Positions 23,501 through 35,046 of a stretch of DNA of 64,000 nucleotides are shown here, in pieces. The stretch is from Channallabes apus (Eukaryota; Chordata; Actinopteri; Siluriformes; Clariidae), in the NCBI GenBank assembly GCA_030522415.1, contig CM060109.1:21934661-21998660 (forward strand), given 5' to 3'. Numbering within the stretch: the first letter of the stretch is position 1; each line of letters begins with the position of its first letter. The notes below the pieces were generated by a model, which saw only the letters and a program-made list of their open reading frames with translations, had not been told where the DNA came from and did no database searches. Position numbers and translations under genes: made by a program.

Positions 23501-25038
23501 ACAGCAAACAAAAAAAATTATTATTCAGAGCACGATATACAACCGTAATGAATCCCGTAACCGGCTTATACAGCTGGCATGTGACCAACGTATTTAACCG
23601 TGATGAGTCCATAAAATCAGTAGCAGCTAATAATTACTAATTACTTTAGTTAATGCTGCTACTGATTTTATTCCAGTTTACCTGTTCAGGTTGATTGCGA
23701 TTCTTTTTAAAATATTGTCTCAGTTTTATACGTATGTTGTTCGTCTTGATGTTTGTCTTCTTTTCACTTGGCAACACTCAAATGCAAATTATTCACCGTG
23801 AATCAGCTGTTCTCACCTATCCATTCAGAGAAACTGAATGAGCTGAAATGAGCCTTTGTTTCACGACCGCGACACCCCTCTCTCTCACGCACATACAGTA
23901 CAGAGTAGACCAAATCATTACAGTACATACTTTATCCAACGAACATGAAAAATATCCACATAATGATGAGTTAAGAAGCATTGCTTAATTCTCGTTTAGA
24001 CAGACTGTTTGTATCTGATTATTGGTATTATTAAAGAACAGCAGCACAAACAACAACACAAGGGCTTGTACAGCAAGACACATTTTTATTATTTTGCAAA
24101 GAGTTAAATTTGTAACATTAAAAGGCATCCGAATTTAAATATATAAATTACTAGAAACAAATTGAGCACACTATCAGAATAAAAAATATAACAAATCAAA
24201 TGTAAACTTTTAGTAGTTTATGATGACCATAACAGCCTACTGCATTTCATTATTTATAATAACACAAAAACAATATTACAATATTTGTTATTTTAATATA
24301 AACTCGGTATCATTATCCTCCTTGTGTATGTGTAAAAAACATTTGATTTGTTATATTTTTTATTCTGATAGTGTGCTCAATTTGTTTCTAGTAATTTATA
24401 TATTTAAATTCGGATGCCTTTTACTGTTACAAATTTAACTCTTTGCAAAATAATAAAAATGTGTCTTGCTGTACAAGCCCTTGTGTTGTTGTTTGTGCTG
24501 CTGTTCTTTAATAATACCAATAATCAGATACAAACAGTCTGTCTAAACGAGAATTAAGCAATGCTTCTTAACTCATCATTATGTGGATATTTTTCATGTT
24601 CGTTGGATAAAGTATGTACTGTAATGATTTGGTCTACTCTGTACTGTATGTGCGTGAGAGAGAGGGGTGTCGCGGTCGTGAAACAAAGGCTCATTTCAGC
24701 TCATTCAGTTTCTCTGAATGGATAGGTGAGAACAGCTGATTCACGGTGAATAATTTGCATTTGAGTGTTGCCAAGTGAAAAGAAGACAAACATCAAGACG
24801 AACATACGTATAAAACTGAGACAATATTTTAAAAAGAATCGCAATCAACCTGAACAGGTAAACTGGAATAAAATCAGTAGCAGCATTAACTAAAGTAATT
24901 AGTAATTATTAGCTGCTACTGATTTTATGGACTCCTCACGGTTAAATACGTTGGTCACATGCCAGCTGTATAAGCCGGTTACGGGACTCATTACGGTTGT
25001 ATATCGTGCTCTGAATAATAATTTTTTTTGTTTGCTGT
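23501..25038. repeat. 1.54 kb near-perfect palindrome (inverted repeat)
   Basis: The left arm, about 23501-24203, and the right arm, about 24339-25038, are reverse complements with only about three substitutions seen by eye (near 23551, 23605 and 24114 on the left). A 135-base loop separates them. Each arm contains its own smaller inverted repeat around gtagcagctaataattacta. No coding potential is seen. Confidence 0.92.
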
Positions 25039-25084
25039 TTGTTTGCTGAGCAAAATTAAAATAGAACAATTTTTTTAAAAAAGC

Positions 25085-25320
25085 ATCATCCAGGATTCGA
25101 ACCGACACTTTGTAAATCCCTGACCGAGCGCTCTAGCCGCTACGCCAACCAGGCACTAAGAGACAACACACCTCCGTGATGTTAATAAGCCACTCGACTT
25201 CTTTGAAAGCAAGCGTTAAATGAGTAACGAAGTAAGCCTGTTATACAATTATACTATTTGCACGTGTATTTTATCTGTTTTAAACTTGGTGTCATTTGAT
25301 CTTGTTTAGAAATGCCGCAC
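25085..25320 (-). repeat. tRNA-like SINE module, inverted copy 1
   Basis: On the minus strand a flank with aacaggcttacttcgttac and tcaaagaagtcgagtggc precedes tRNA-like TGGCGTAGCGG ... GGTTCGAATCC (25095-25155). Both Pol III box consensuses are matched exactly. Confidence 0.68.
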
Positions 25321-25754
25321 TTCCGCGTTGTTGCGCGGGCATCGCAATCACACCGGGTAGTAAAAATCCCCTGTAAACCAACAAACCCCGAGTATTTTAT
25401 AGCGCGGGGTGCAAACCGGAGAGCTTGCCAGCCAAGGATAAAAAAGATTAATTGGGCACACGCCGTGACAGGCTGAAAAAAAATTATTGTTATCAAAAAT
25501 GTAACAGATGTAACACCGGACCTCATTACCCACAATGCATCTCCCGCACTGGACTACACTGCCGTAAACAGCTGTCGTAAATCAAAATGGCCACCACTTT
25601 TCATCAGTATAATGACACACACACACACACACACACGCAGCAGCAGCAGACCGAGCCGTCACTCCCCTAAATTTAAAGAATACAAACTGGTTGCGTGCGA
25701 GTTTGCTGTTTTTTCTATAGTATACTGAAGCAAAATCAAAATGCAACAATTTTT

Positions 25755-26030
25755 TTTTATTTTAATTTTGCTATAATTAAAATAAAAAAATTTAAAACAT
25801 CATCCCTCGGGATTCGAACCGGCGCTTTATATAACACTGACCGTGGGCTCTAACCGCTACACCAAGCGGGCAGTTAAAGACAATGCACCCAAGTAACGTT
25901 AAATAAGCCAAGGTTAATAAAGCAAGCGCTGGATAAGTAACGAAGTAAGCCTGTTATAATAATAACTTGGTGTTATTTGATCTTATTGGTTTATAAATTT
26001 ATATTTAAATAAATAGTAAACTTGGCCGAT
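25755..26030 (-). repeat. tRNA-like SINE module, inverted copy 2
   Basis: The minus strand again shows accaagttattattataaca, the cttacttcgttacttatc flank and a tRNA-like TGGTGTAGCGG ... GGTTCGAATCC. Paired with the copy at 20.85 kb it forms the outer arms of a 5.2 kb inverted arrangement. Confidence 0.68.
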
Positions 26031-26355
26031 TTCGTTATAATTTTGTTTGATGAGTGGGGCTTGAAAATTCTCTTGAAAAATATGGTCATTTATTTCAGTT
26101 AATAAATCTACTATAATTTTTCTTTTTACTCATTATTGTACAGTACACATTAATAGCTCTGGTTCAGATTTGTCATGTTTGTTGTGGAAATTACCATCAC
26201 TGTTGTATTTACTGCGATGAATGAAAATGTCACTTTGCGCCACCTGGCGGCCATTTTACGAATGACTTTGAAATGCAACTGATTTATTTTGGCCGCTGTT
26301 GCCTTTAAACGGCGGTATACGCGGCGAGATCGCCATTCCAATTTTGTAACCACTG

Positions 26356-26426
26356 TATGTATGTATGTATGTACGTATGTACGTATGTACGTATGTACGT
26401 CTGTCCGTCTGTCCGTCCGTCCGTCC
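26356..26426 (+). repeat. (GTAT)n/(GTCC)n tetranucleotide array
   Basis: Degenerate tetranucleotide repeats GTAT, GTAC, GTCT and GTCC follow each other. Such tracts are common after Helitron 5' ends in fish. Confidence 0.75.
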
Positions 26427-26798
26427 AGATTTTGTCACAGCATCATGCAAAGCAGGCTGGACAAAGGAATAATGATACCCTTGGAGTACTTAAATATTTG
26501 GGTGAAGTCAAACTTGAATAAATGAAATCAAGATGCTGAGTAGAAATGAGAAAGTTATGAGCAGTTATGTGCCAGTTGGGTTAAGCACCTGAAATCTATT
26601 TCAGTCAGGCTGGTCTGGTCTGGCGCACCTAGTTGGGATGCACTACTATAAAAATAAAAGAAAGGTTTTGTCTGTACATTGATCAGAACTTGTTTTTTCA
26701 ATGTTCTCTGTTTCATACTGTACATTAGAGGACTCAAAACCAGTCTCAGAAAATTTCTGTCTGTCTGTATGTATGTATGTATGTATGTATGTATGTAC

Positions 26799-26950
26799 AG
26801 GTCCTTCTCAAAAAATTAGCATATTGTGATAAAGTTCATTATTTTCTGTAATGTACTGATAAACATTAGACTTTCATATATTTTAGATTCATTACACACA
26901 ACTGAAGTAGTTCAAGCCTTTTATTGTTTTAATATTGATGATTGTGGCAT
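26799..26950 (+). mobile_element. Tc1/mariner terminal fragment
   Basis: It starts with CAGGTCCTTCTCAAAAAA and continues with ttagcatattgtgataaag. The same end occurs inverted at 38029-38248. Only the terminal 150 bases remain; it joins directly to a Harbinger-like end fragment. Confidence 0.75.
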
Positions 26951-27237
26951 ACAGCATTTCAGCAGGTGTTACAAAAAAAATGTAGCTTGTGCTTTTGTCA
27001 TTTCTTCAACCAATCGAAGGGGTTGTGATCAGTGTTTCTACTGTCGATGCATATCGCCTTTTAAACCAACGCACGAACGCGCAATAATACTAGACTACTC
27101 AATCCGGCCATACTAATCATCAACAACAGGTGTGCTGGAAGAACCAACTTAGCCAGGTCTTAATTAGCACAATGATCTCATCTTAGATGTATCAGTTCAT
27201 CTCGTATGTGTCAAGCGACGTACGAAGAATGGACCCC
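26951..27237 (+). mobile_element. Harbinger-like element, right-end fragment
   Basis: It matches the right part of the 27240-29359 element: gtgatcagtgtttctactgt, caacaacaggtgtgct, and the terminus AGCGACGTACGAAGAA followed by TGGACCCC. Two bases separate it from the left end of the next copy. Confidence 0.75.
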
Positions 27238-27452
27238 TTGGGGGTGTTCTTCGTACGTCGCTAACTCAGTTAGCTGGATTTGATTGTTGTGGATTTGTCC
27301 TGATCTTGGATTGTTTCGTTCTTCGATGCTCATCTCGCATTTGCTGTCATAGCAACATGTCCGTAAGCTTGAACCTGCTCGGTAGCAGGTTTATATAATG
27401 TAAACAGGATTAAGGCTGCGCTCCTGCCGGGTTATGATTGGTTGAGGTATCT

Positions 27453-27457
<5 letters not shown>

Positions 27458-27520
<63 letters not shown>
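27458..27520. repeat. (AT)n array
   Basis: About 31 AT units inside the Harbinger-like copy 1; the homologous site in copy 2 (35650-35730) is also an AT array. Confidence 0.9.
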
Positions 27521-27522
<2 letters not shown>

Positions 27523-28066
27523 CGCTATCAAATATTATATTAGAACATAAATTCATAGGTGTATTATTATCAAATGATATTACTATTATAATGAAGCCTA
27601 GGCACGAGACAGCCGTCAAGATCATTAAAGGGGACATACAGTCTCAATTTTGCATAGGTTAATATGATTCTTTAGGGTCCTAATGAAAAGTTTGTAATAT
27701 ACTTTAATTAAAAATTCTCAATTGTTGTGTAAAAAAAACATTACTTTTACCTGGTAAAAAGTAGCTCTGTTCTCAGCAACCTGTTTCAGTACATGCTCCT
27801 TTAAATGTTAATGACCTCTACTGAACCTCCCAGTTCTGTGGGGCGTGTCTTCACAATACAAGTGGGGTATAGCTTTGACAACAGTTAAAAATATTTAAAA
27901 AACAGTTAAAAATAATTTTACATGATGTTAGAATTATCTTATATATAAAGGAGTTATTTCTACTCTCTTGCTCTCTTCCTCATAGATCTGATATTAACGT
28001 GTTAAATCTTCCCTGCTGCTATCTTCCTGTCTCCTCTTGCATCTGTTCATTCACGCTCACCTTCCC

Positions 28067-28140
28067 ATACTCTGTCTCTCTCTCTCCCTCTCCCTCTCTC
28101 TCTCCCCCTCTGTCTCCTTCCACCTATCTTCCTCTCCTTT
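28067..28140 (+). repeat. (CT)n-rich tract
   Basis: An imperfect TCTC/CCCTCT low-complexity tract. Confidence 0.7.
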
Positions 28141-28330
28141 GATTCAAATTAAAATTTTATTTGTCACATACACAGTCATACACAGTATGATATGCAGTGA
28201 AATGCTTATACGACAGCCAGTCACCTTAAAAAGAAAATAAAAGCTTATACGTAAGGAATAAATATCAATAAAAAGAAATACTAAAGAAAATAAATTTAAC
28301 TAGTAAAATAGTTGTACAAATATACAATGT
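28141..28330 (-). repeat. L2/Rex-like LINE 3' end, antisense
   Basis: ttttatttgtcacatacaca followed by agtatgatatgcagtgaaat is the reverse complement of a common fish LINE 3' tail. No coding part remains. Confidence 0.55.
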
Positions 28331-28333
28331 ACA

Positions 28334-28370
28334 AATGAGGGCATAATAAAAATCTTACAAAATATAGGGG

Positions 28371-28436
<66 letters not shown>

Positions 28437-28519
28437 TTTTTTTAATTAATTTATTTTTTAAATTATAAATATATATATATTTCCCCTATATTTTGTAAGA
28501 TTTTTATTATGCACTCATA
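28334..28519. repeat. Hairpin flanking an (AT)n array
   Basis: The left arm gcataataaaaatcttacaa (28341 on) is matched inversely by ttgtaagatttttattatgc (28493-28512). About 40-bp arms with few mismatches enclose an AT array and a T/A-rich stretch. Confidence 0.8.
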
Positions 28520-28577
28520 TTTATATATATATATATATAAATATGAGCTTTTCTGACATAAGGAGAGACTCAGTCAA

Positions 28578-28645
28578 ACACACACACACACACACACAAT
28601 GCTTCGCGTGTATGATGTCCTATTCCCGGCATCTATATGACTCAG

Positions 28646-28673
<28 letters not shown>
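28578..28673 (+). repeat. Two (AC)n arrays
   Basis: AC tracts at 28578-28597 and 28649-28673. Confidence 0.85.
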
Positions 28674-28676
<3 letters not shown>

Positions 28677-29359
28677 GTCTGTCAGAAAGGTCTCTGTTTA
28701 TTAACAGTAAAAGATCGGTACAAATTCTTGTATAATGTTTATTTTGTAACACATTTATTTTTCAGGGGTTCGTCATGAATGTGCAAATAAATATTTATAT
28801 ATAATAAAAATAAATATTTTTATACTGAAAAATTGGACGAAACTAATTTTATTATAAAATAAACAATATAAAAGTATACATGTTTTTGAAAAAATATTAA
28901 TATTTCAATTTTTCCATATACAACATATTTATTTTCATATTGCTTATTTTATTGTCTAATTTGTAAACGATATGCGCAAGGAATGCGCATATTATGTTCT
29001 AATATAATATTTGATAGCGATTATGTGTGTGTGGTGGTGGTGGGGGGGGGGGGGTCCATGGTTGGGGACCATTTCAGCGCATAACAGGTGTTACAAAAAT
29101 TTTTTAGCTCGCTCTTTTGTCATTTCGTCAATCAATCAAAGTGGTTGTGATCAGTGTTTCTACTGTCGATGCATATCACCTTTTAAACCAACTCACGAGC
29201 GCGCAATAATCCTAGACAACTCAATCCAGCTATACTAATAATCAACAACAGGTGTGCTCGAAGAACCAACTTAGCCGGACGGTAATTAGCACGATGATCT
29301 CATCTTAGATGTGTCAGTTCATCTCGGATGTGTCAAGCGACGTACGAAGAACGGACCCC

Positions 29360-29699
29360 AGGAGCCTGGGTTCCTCATATATTTTAACGTGACCTGAGTT
29401 TTGCTGAAGCGGAGACACTGTGTAAATTGTCATGGAATTCAGATCACTTAAATGCATTGTGTTGGTTTATCACTCAGAAAGAGACAAACACACATAAATC
29501 TCCCTGGAGCAGTGATATTAAAGCATACTTAAGTGCAGCTGGACATCGGGTGTCTCTGGTGGGATTTTCAAACATCCCTGGATATTGTATGTGTAGGTAC
29601 GGTCTGTATCTTGTAAATTAATATTGACTGCTCTGATGAGTGCTTTTGTTTTTGTAGATTCTTTCATTAGTTCATCTGCCACGTTGTCTTTCTCTCTCA

Positions 29700-29737
<38 letters not shown>

Positions 29738-30450
29738 CACACCCTGCCTGATGAGTGGAAGTTATTAAATAATTGGGAGCAAGATGGAATCCTTGAGCAG
29801 ATGATAAACTAGGATCTGGAAAGAAGTGTGGCGGAAGAAAGAACACTGGAAAAAAAAATCTTTGCTTCATGCTGAACATAAGAATCCAGATGATAACAAA
29901 AATTACATCACAGCAGATTAAAATCAAATTGTCTATAGGACGCAGTCTGAGGATGTCCGTACTTTAGCCAGACTTATAGTCAGCTTTTGTATACATGTGC
30001 TAGTTGGTAATGAATTGTTTCATTTAAATTAGATTTTTTTAAAACAGCTTGAAATGTGCATTATTTAACATCTTAATAAGCTACGAAATTGGGAAAATAT
30101 GGGCTCTTCAAAGTATAGTATAATAAACAGATCACAAATAAGCTAATAAATTGAATGTTTGGCAGAAAGAGCCAAATGATGTGATGGTGTAGTATGAAGA
30201 ACAAAAGATCTTTTTACTGCTGTGGTCTGAAATAAGTGTAGAAACATTTCAAAATAGTTTTCACAAATGGATAATAGTTTTCACAAATGGATTGCAGTAA
30301 GCTTTATGTGCTAGACTTTTTTGTCTTGGCATTTCTTTACAAACAGTAGGTTCATTTCCCCCACCCCCACCCCCCGCTAGTTTCTGTCCTTATTCTTTAG
30401 CTCAGTCAGAAAACATTATTGACGGAGTTTCTTAAAAGCATTAATCATCA
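29360..30450. other. Intergenic stretch with an (AC)n array, no gene seen
   Basis: (AC)n lies at 29699-29735. Open frames here depend on the dinucleotide repeat or show no recognisable domain. Confidence 0.55.
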
Positions 30451-30598
30451 TTGTTAAGTGGAATTGTGGGTATCGCACTGAACACTTGCTTTACCTGTTA
30501 AGATCATCTTAATGCTGCTTCTGGAAGTCTCTATAATTCCTGAAATTCCTTTAATATCTGAGCCTGTAAAATATTTTAAGTAACGGTTGTAACATAAA

Positions 30599-31145
30599 CT
30601 ATTATTAGTGGTGCTTGCGAAGCAAATTATCACTTGTATTATCTTGCAGGCTTTTTTCTTTCTATTTTTTATTCTTCTTTCATACAAACTTTTGCACGTA
30701 ACTAGTTCTGTACCATTTGTCATAGACTCATGAAAGAGGTCTCAAATTGTGCGCCTTATTCTAGAACTGTTGGGGCGGGATTGGCCCAACAGGGTGCAAT
30801 TTACCGCCCCAAATAATTCCATAGATTTAACATTGAGATCAAATTTGATGCATTCTAGCACAGAGAAAGAATTTTGTAGAATTTTTTGTATAATATCTAC
30901 CTCATTTGAAGAGGTTTGCAAGCTGTGTCAGAACATAGCCCGCAAGAGGGTATAAGTTGTACTCCTGGGGCACAAGTAGTGCCCAAATTTGCCCCATTGA
31001 CATATTATGATGAGGGTACTCCCCACTGAAACAGGAAGTGCTCACAGTTGCATTGCCTGCTATGGTAGACTGATCCTGTAGACTGTCATTATAAAAAGTC
31101 CAGAGTTTTTCCATGGCAAGCTACACTCATATTTTCTTCAGAAAA
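30599..31145 (+). repeat. Unclassified interspersed repeat, copy 1
   Basis: Shared with 47765-48375: attagtggtgcttgcgaa, caagaattttgtagaa-like, gcaagctgtgtcagaacata, gttgcattgcctgctatggt, and ccatggcaagc followed by actcatattttcttc. It has no coding frame and no clear terminal repeats. Confidence 0.7.
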
Positions 31146-31189
31146 TTTACCAGTTTAGTTTCAACTGTTACTCTGTATGAAAAAAAAAT

Positions 31190-31196
31190 ATATATA

Positions 31197-31251
<55 letters not shown>
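31190..31251. repeat. (AT)n array
   Basis: About 28 AT units followed by a T-rich stretch to about 31280. Confidence 0.9.
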
Positions 31252-31268
<17 letters not shown>

Positions 31269-31424
31269 AATTTTTTTTTTTACCTCAAATACAAAACATC
31301 TGTAAAATGCATTGAGAGAAAAAATATGGGTGAGAAAGGTGTGTTAAACTGCCAGTTTCCACCCGGGAAAAAAACAGCAAGTTAAACACTTCAATAGAAC
31401 ATTCCCCCAAATATGCACCTGGAT

Positions 31425-31905
31425 ATACACTGCATGGCCAAAAAAGTTACCATTTCAGAAAGGTCAAATTATTAGGCTGCATCAAGCAAGGAAGACTACT
31501 ACTGTAAGAACACTTCAAAACATTGTCAAAACCTGAAAAGACAGTTCTGAACTGTCAAGTTTGTGGAAGAAATGTGATCTATCAAAAATCATAAATGGAA
31601 ATCACTAAGTTTCATGGTATTCATGGTTTCATGGAGTCCAGATTGAGCCTATCCCAGTGCGATGTGAGTGTGAAGGTACAGTAAGAATGAAGCACATGAA
31701 TCGTTGCACTCATCATGGATTGTGACTACCGACAAGCCTCTGGATGTAGTGTTATGATCTGGGGTTGCTTCACTAATTACCTGAATGTATTGAATGGCCA
31801 GGTTATCACCAGACACTTATGGAACAGGCATATTGCAGTACTCAAGAGTGGTTCTGAGAGAAATATTTCTCCACTAGCCAACAGATCAAATGGCATAAAT
31901 GCTTA
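31425..31905 (+). pseudogene. Tc1 transposase fossil
   Basis: Decayed Tc1-like sequence: a terminus-like tacactgcatggccaaaaaa, remnants of the DNA-binding part, and an in-frame island SGCSVMIWGCFTNYLNVLNG (31740-31800) that matches the WGCF region of Tc1 transposases. There are many stops and gaps. Confidence 0.7.
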
Positions 31906-31938
31906 GTTTATTTCCTTCTTTGTCTAATTAAGCATTGT

Positions 31939-31996
31939 TGTTTTTTTTTTTTTTTTTTTTTAGTTTTTTGCTATTATTATTATTATTATTATTATT
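31939..31996. repeat. Poly(T) and (ATT)n tract
   Basis: About 22 T residues followed by seven or more ATT units. Confidence 0.85.
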
Positions 31997-32204
31997 AACA
32001 ACAATGATTACTGCTAATAATTATAATGCTTGTATGGGCATTAATAATTTTCTTTGTCAATCATTAGCCTGTATTATACAAATGAAAAAATATATGTGGC
32101 TGAAAGGTATATATGTAATATATATGTGGTTATAAGATTTTTAAATAATAAAAATAATAATCTGAAAAACAAATTCAAGTTAATAGATGCTGGTGCCTTT
32201 GTGA

Positions 32205-32600
32205 TTATCAGTGTTGCCTCATAACTCCAGGGGTTGGGGTTTAAAACTTGCCTGTGGTCTGTGTGTGTGGGGTTTTAATGTTCTCCACATGCTTTATGGG
32301 TTTCTTTCTGTTTCTCCCAAAGGCATGCAATGTAAGATAATTGTTTTATTTATTTATTTATGTTTATTTTTTCTTTATTATTCATTTCTTTATTATTATT
32401 ATTTTTTTTATTTTATTTTATTTATTTATTTTTTTTTTACAAATTTTCAATAATGTATGATGTGGTGTGAGTGAGTGTGCACTTGTGGAATGAAAATGGT
32501 TGGCACCTCATCCAGGGTGCCCCTGCCCTATGTCCTGGGATAGGCTCCAGCTCCCCTGCAACCTGTTACAAAATGCATTGCATGGAAAATGAAAAATAGT
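32205..32600 (+). repeat. Degenerate SINE with internal T-rich expansion
   Basis: It begins gttgcctcataactccaggg, continues gttctccacatgctttatgg, and ends cctgggataggctccagctc, the order of the 50.4 kb SINE. A T-rich expansion of about 110 bases splits the body (32341-32450). Confidence 0.65.
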
Positions 32601-32880
32601 AAAATGCTGTTCCTTATAAATATAATTTTTGTACATTTATTAATTTGTCTATGAACATTTTTGTCCAGTCTGAGCCAAACAGATTCCTGAATTATTGGGT
32701 GTTAAATACAAACAATTGTGCATCATAGATTTCATGAACATGGAACCACAACTTCAGTCACACAATGCATTCACACTCGACCTTGAACAGAAGAGGTAAA
32801 AGGCTTCACGAATAATTCCACCACTGAGATAAGTAAAAACAATGAGTTCAAAAGTAAAGTAATAAACACATTTTTTTAGA

Positions 32881-32985
32881 GTGGCAGCACAGTAGCGTAG
32901 TGATTAGCACAGTGGCCTCACACCTCCAAAGTCGAGGGTTTGATTCCCCCTCTCGAGTTTGTGTGTGGGGGGTTTGCATGAGATA
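32881..32985 (+). repeat. SINE 5' fragment
   Basis: The tRNA-like head cagtagcgtagtgattagca ... gggtttgattccccctc, then gtgtggggggtttgcatgag, after which similarity stops. Confidence 0.65.
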
Positions 32986-33486
32986 TGAGGGTTAGGGTTA
33001 ATTATGTATGAGATAATTGATTAACATTGGTTTCATATATGCCATTAATGACATCCAACTAATTTGCTAACATATGCACAGACCAATGACTATTCAGTGT
33101 GTTAAAATAATGAGTTAAAAGCAATTAATTAAATTATTAATTTTACCCCAATAATTTCTGATTACCACACAAAACTTTTTTGACATGAAGGATTTAAGCT
33201 TATATTTATGCTTATGTGTGAGGGTTGCCCACTAGAGGGCAATGTTTTGTGTTTGTAGTTTTTGTTGGTAGACTCAGTTTCCCAGAAAGCACCTCTTTCA
33301 GGTGAGCACCGTAGCTCGTTAGTAACATGATAAATAGCTGTTTGTTCTGGGAAACTGGGTCGAGCATTAATGTGAGTTCTGGGGGGTGTTCTTCGTACGT
33401 CGCTTGAAACATCCGGGATGAATTGACACATCTAAGATGAGATCATCGTGCTAATTAAGACCTGGCTAAGTCGGTTCTTCGAGCAC

Positions 33487-35046
33487 ACCGTAAAAAAATT
33501 CTTGCTACTCCAACTAAAAAATTTCTAGTGACCTGTTGCATCTAAAATTTTTAGTTGGCTCAATTTAAGTTGTATAAACTATTTTGTTTTTGCTGTGCTG
33601 ATTACCTCTAAATGTACACACAAATTGAAATAAAACATTCTGTCAACTAAATGTTCTATGCTGAATAAACATGCCTAGTTAGGCCAACAAGCAGTCTCAA
33701 ATTGAAATATAATGTTGTGTCAATTAAATGTTCCAAGTTGACTGAAAGGTATATTTTGAATTGGAAATTATGCTTGCATAATTATAAAATTAACATCTTA
33801 AAGTTTACTTGAGTAGGTTATTCACTGTGGCCACATTTCAAATAACATGACACATTCCTCTAAATTTTAATATTTTTTTTATGTAAACTTTAAACACCTG
33901 TTAAAGACTATCAACATTGATTAAGTGCAATCCAGCTACTCTTTCAACAAATAAACAAATGCTGCATTGTTATAACAAAATATGCAAATAACATTCCAAA
34001 ATGCAAGAATGAAACTGTGCCCTTAACATTCATGTTACAAAGCTTACTAATATCACACTCAGTCAAAACAGTATACTGGATAAATAGACTTCTGCTTTGA
34101 GGAACAAAACATACTGATATTTCTCAGTAAAAACGTGCAGTGGCTTATTTGAAAATAAAATATTTTCTTTAACTCAGAAATGGTTTAAGATATAAAAAAA
34201 AAATGTTGTGAAATAATTTTGCCAAGCTCCAAGATTGTTTGCAGATGCAGTAAGCACTGTTTCCCAGATATTCTCCCTATAATACCTGAAATACAAAAAG
34301 AAAAATATATGAATAACTAATTAAGTAACCGTTTGTAGTTCAAAACCATTAAAAATCCTAGACAAAAAAATGTCCGTTTAGCCATTATAACCGTTTTCAG
34401 ACACTATAAGGTTAATGAATGATGAAGGAGTGAGAACATTAAGCTCCCTCAGTGGCGCACTAATGCGCCGTCTTTTTCAAATAGCCTTTGAAATTATCAG
34501 TCATTAAAATGAATAAAATGTATGTAACGTAATTAAACTTTAGCGGTTTCATAGATTAACATTAATGTCAATGTACATACCATCTGAAAAAAAAAATGCG
34601 TTAGTAGCTGAAACGAGTGCATTGCCAGATAACTACTGTAATACTCCAAATTATATAAATAAACACTCGAAAATATAATGTTCTAAAGCTTGCTGCTGGA
34701 TAATATATATGTTATAAAGCTAAAATTGCTAATTACTTTGCAGGACAGTTAGTTTCCATGAAGTACTCACCATTTCGGGAGGAAATAGCGGGAAGTTCGA
34801 AAATTCTGGAAGAACGCTTTTGCGCATGCGCAGAGGTCCCTCTTGTTCGTCCAACATAAAATTAAATGTTAAATGTTTCATGAACACAGTTTTACTCGTT
34901 GCCTTGATGAAACTTTCGTAGTTGAGTAATGAAATTTATACAATCATTGAGAAAACATATTTTTCTTTTTTGACACCAGCATTATATTAGCCCAACATAT
35001 ATTTCTTTGTTCCAACAACTATTTTCAGGATTTATTTTTTACAGTG
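33487..35046. mobile_element. CACYGTAAAAAA-ended element nested in Harbinger-like copy 2
   Basis: It interrupts the homology between copies at gagcacac and resumes at tagtatggccgga. The ends CACCGTAAAAAA and TTTTTTACAGTG are near-perfect inverted repeats of the same type as those of 4392-5921, but the interiors differ. About 15 bases of the target (ctgttgttgatgat in other copies) are missing at the junction. Confidence 0.72.

Larger units (their letters stand above)
20339..26640. mobile_element. Large noncoding composite element with Helitron-like 5' ends
   Basis: It starts near 20339 with TCTATATAAATAAAAG, then GGGTTTGTCTGTACATTG and a (GTCT)n tract, as in the 5' ends of vertebrate Helitrons. 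A related start recurs at 26648. Between them lie a tRNA-like module at about 20990-21065 and two inverted ones (25090-25160, 25803-25873) with matching flanks, a 150-bp direct repeat, and a 1.54 kb palindrome. No long open frame exists, so if mobile it is nonautonomous. The right boundary and the class are uncertain. Confidence 0.5.
27240..29359 (+). mobile_element. Harbinger-like nonautonomous element, copy 1
   Basis: The left end is GGGGG then TGTTCTTCGTACGTCGCT; the right end is the complement AGCGACGTACGAAGAAC then GGACCCC. Internal landmarks are an (AT)n array (27458-27520), gaacataaattcat, a foreign repeat near 27625-27930, a LINE tail and an AT hairpin. No transposase frame is present. 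Assignment to PIF/Harbinger rests on the ends and the 3-bp duplication of copy 2, so it is tentative. Confidence 0.65.
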
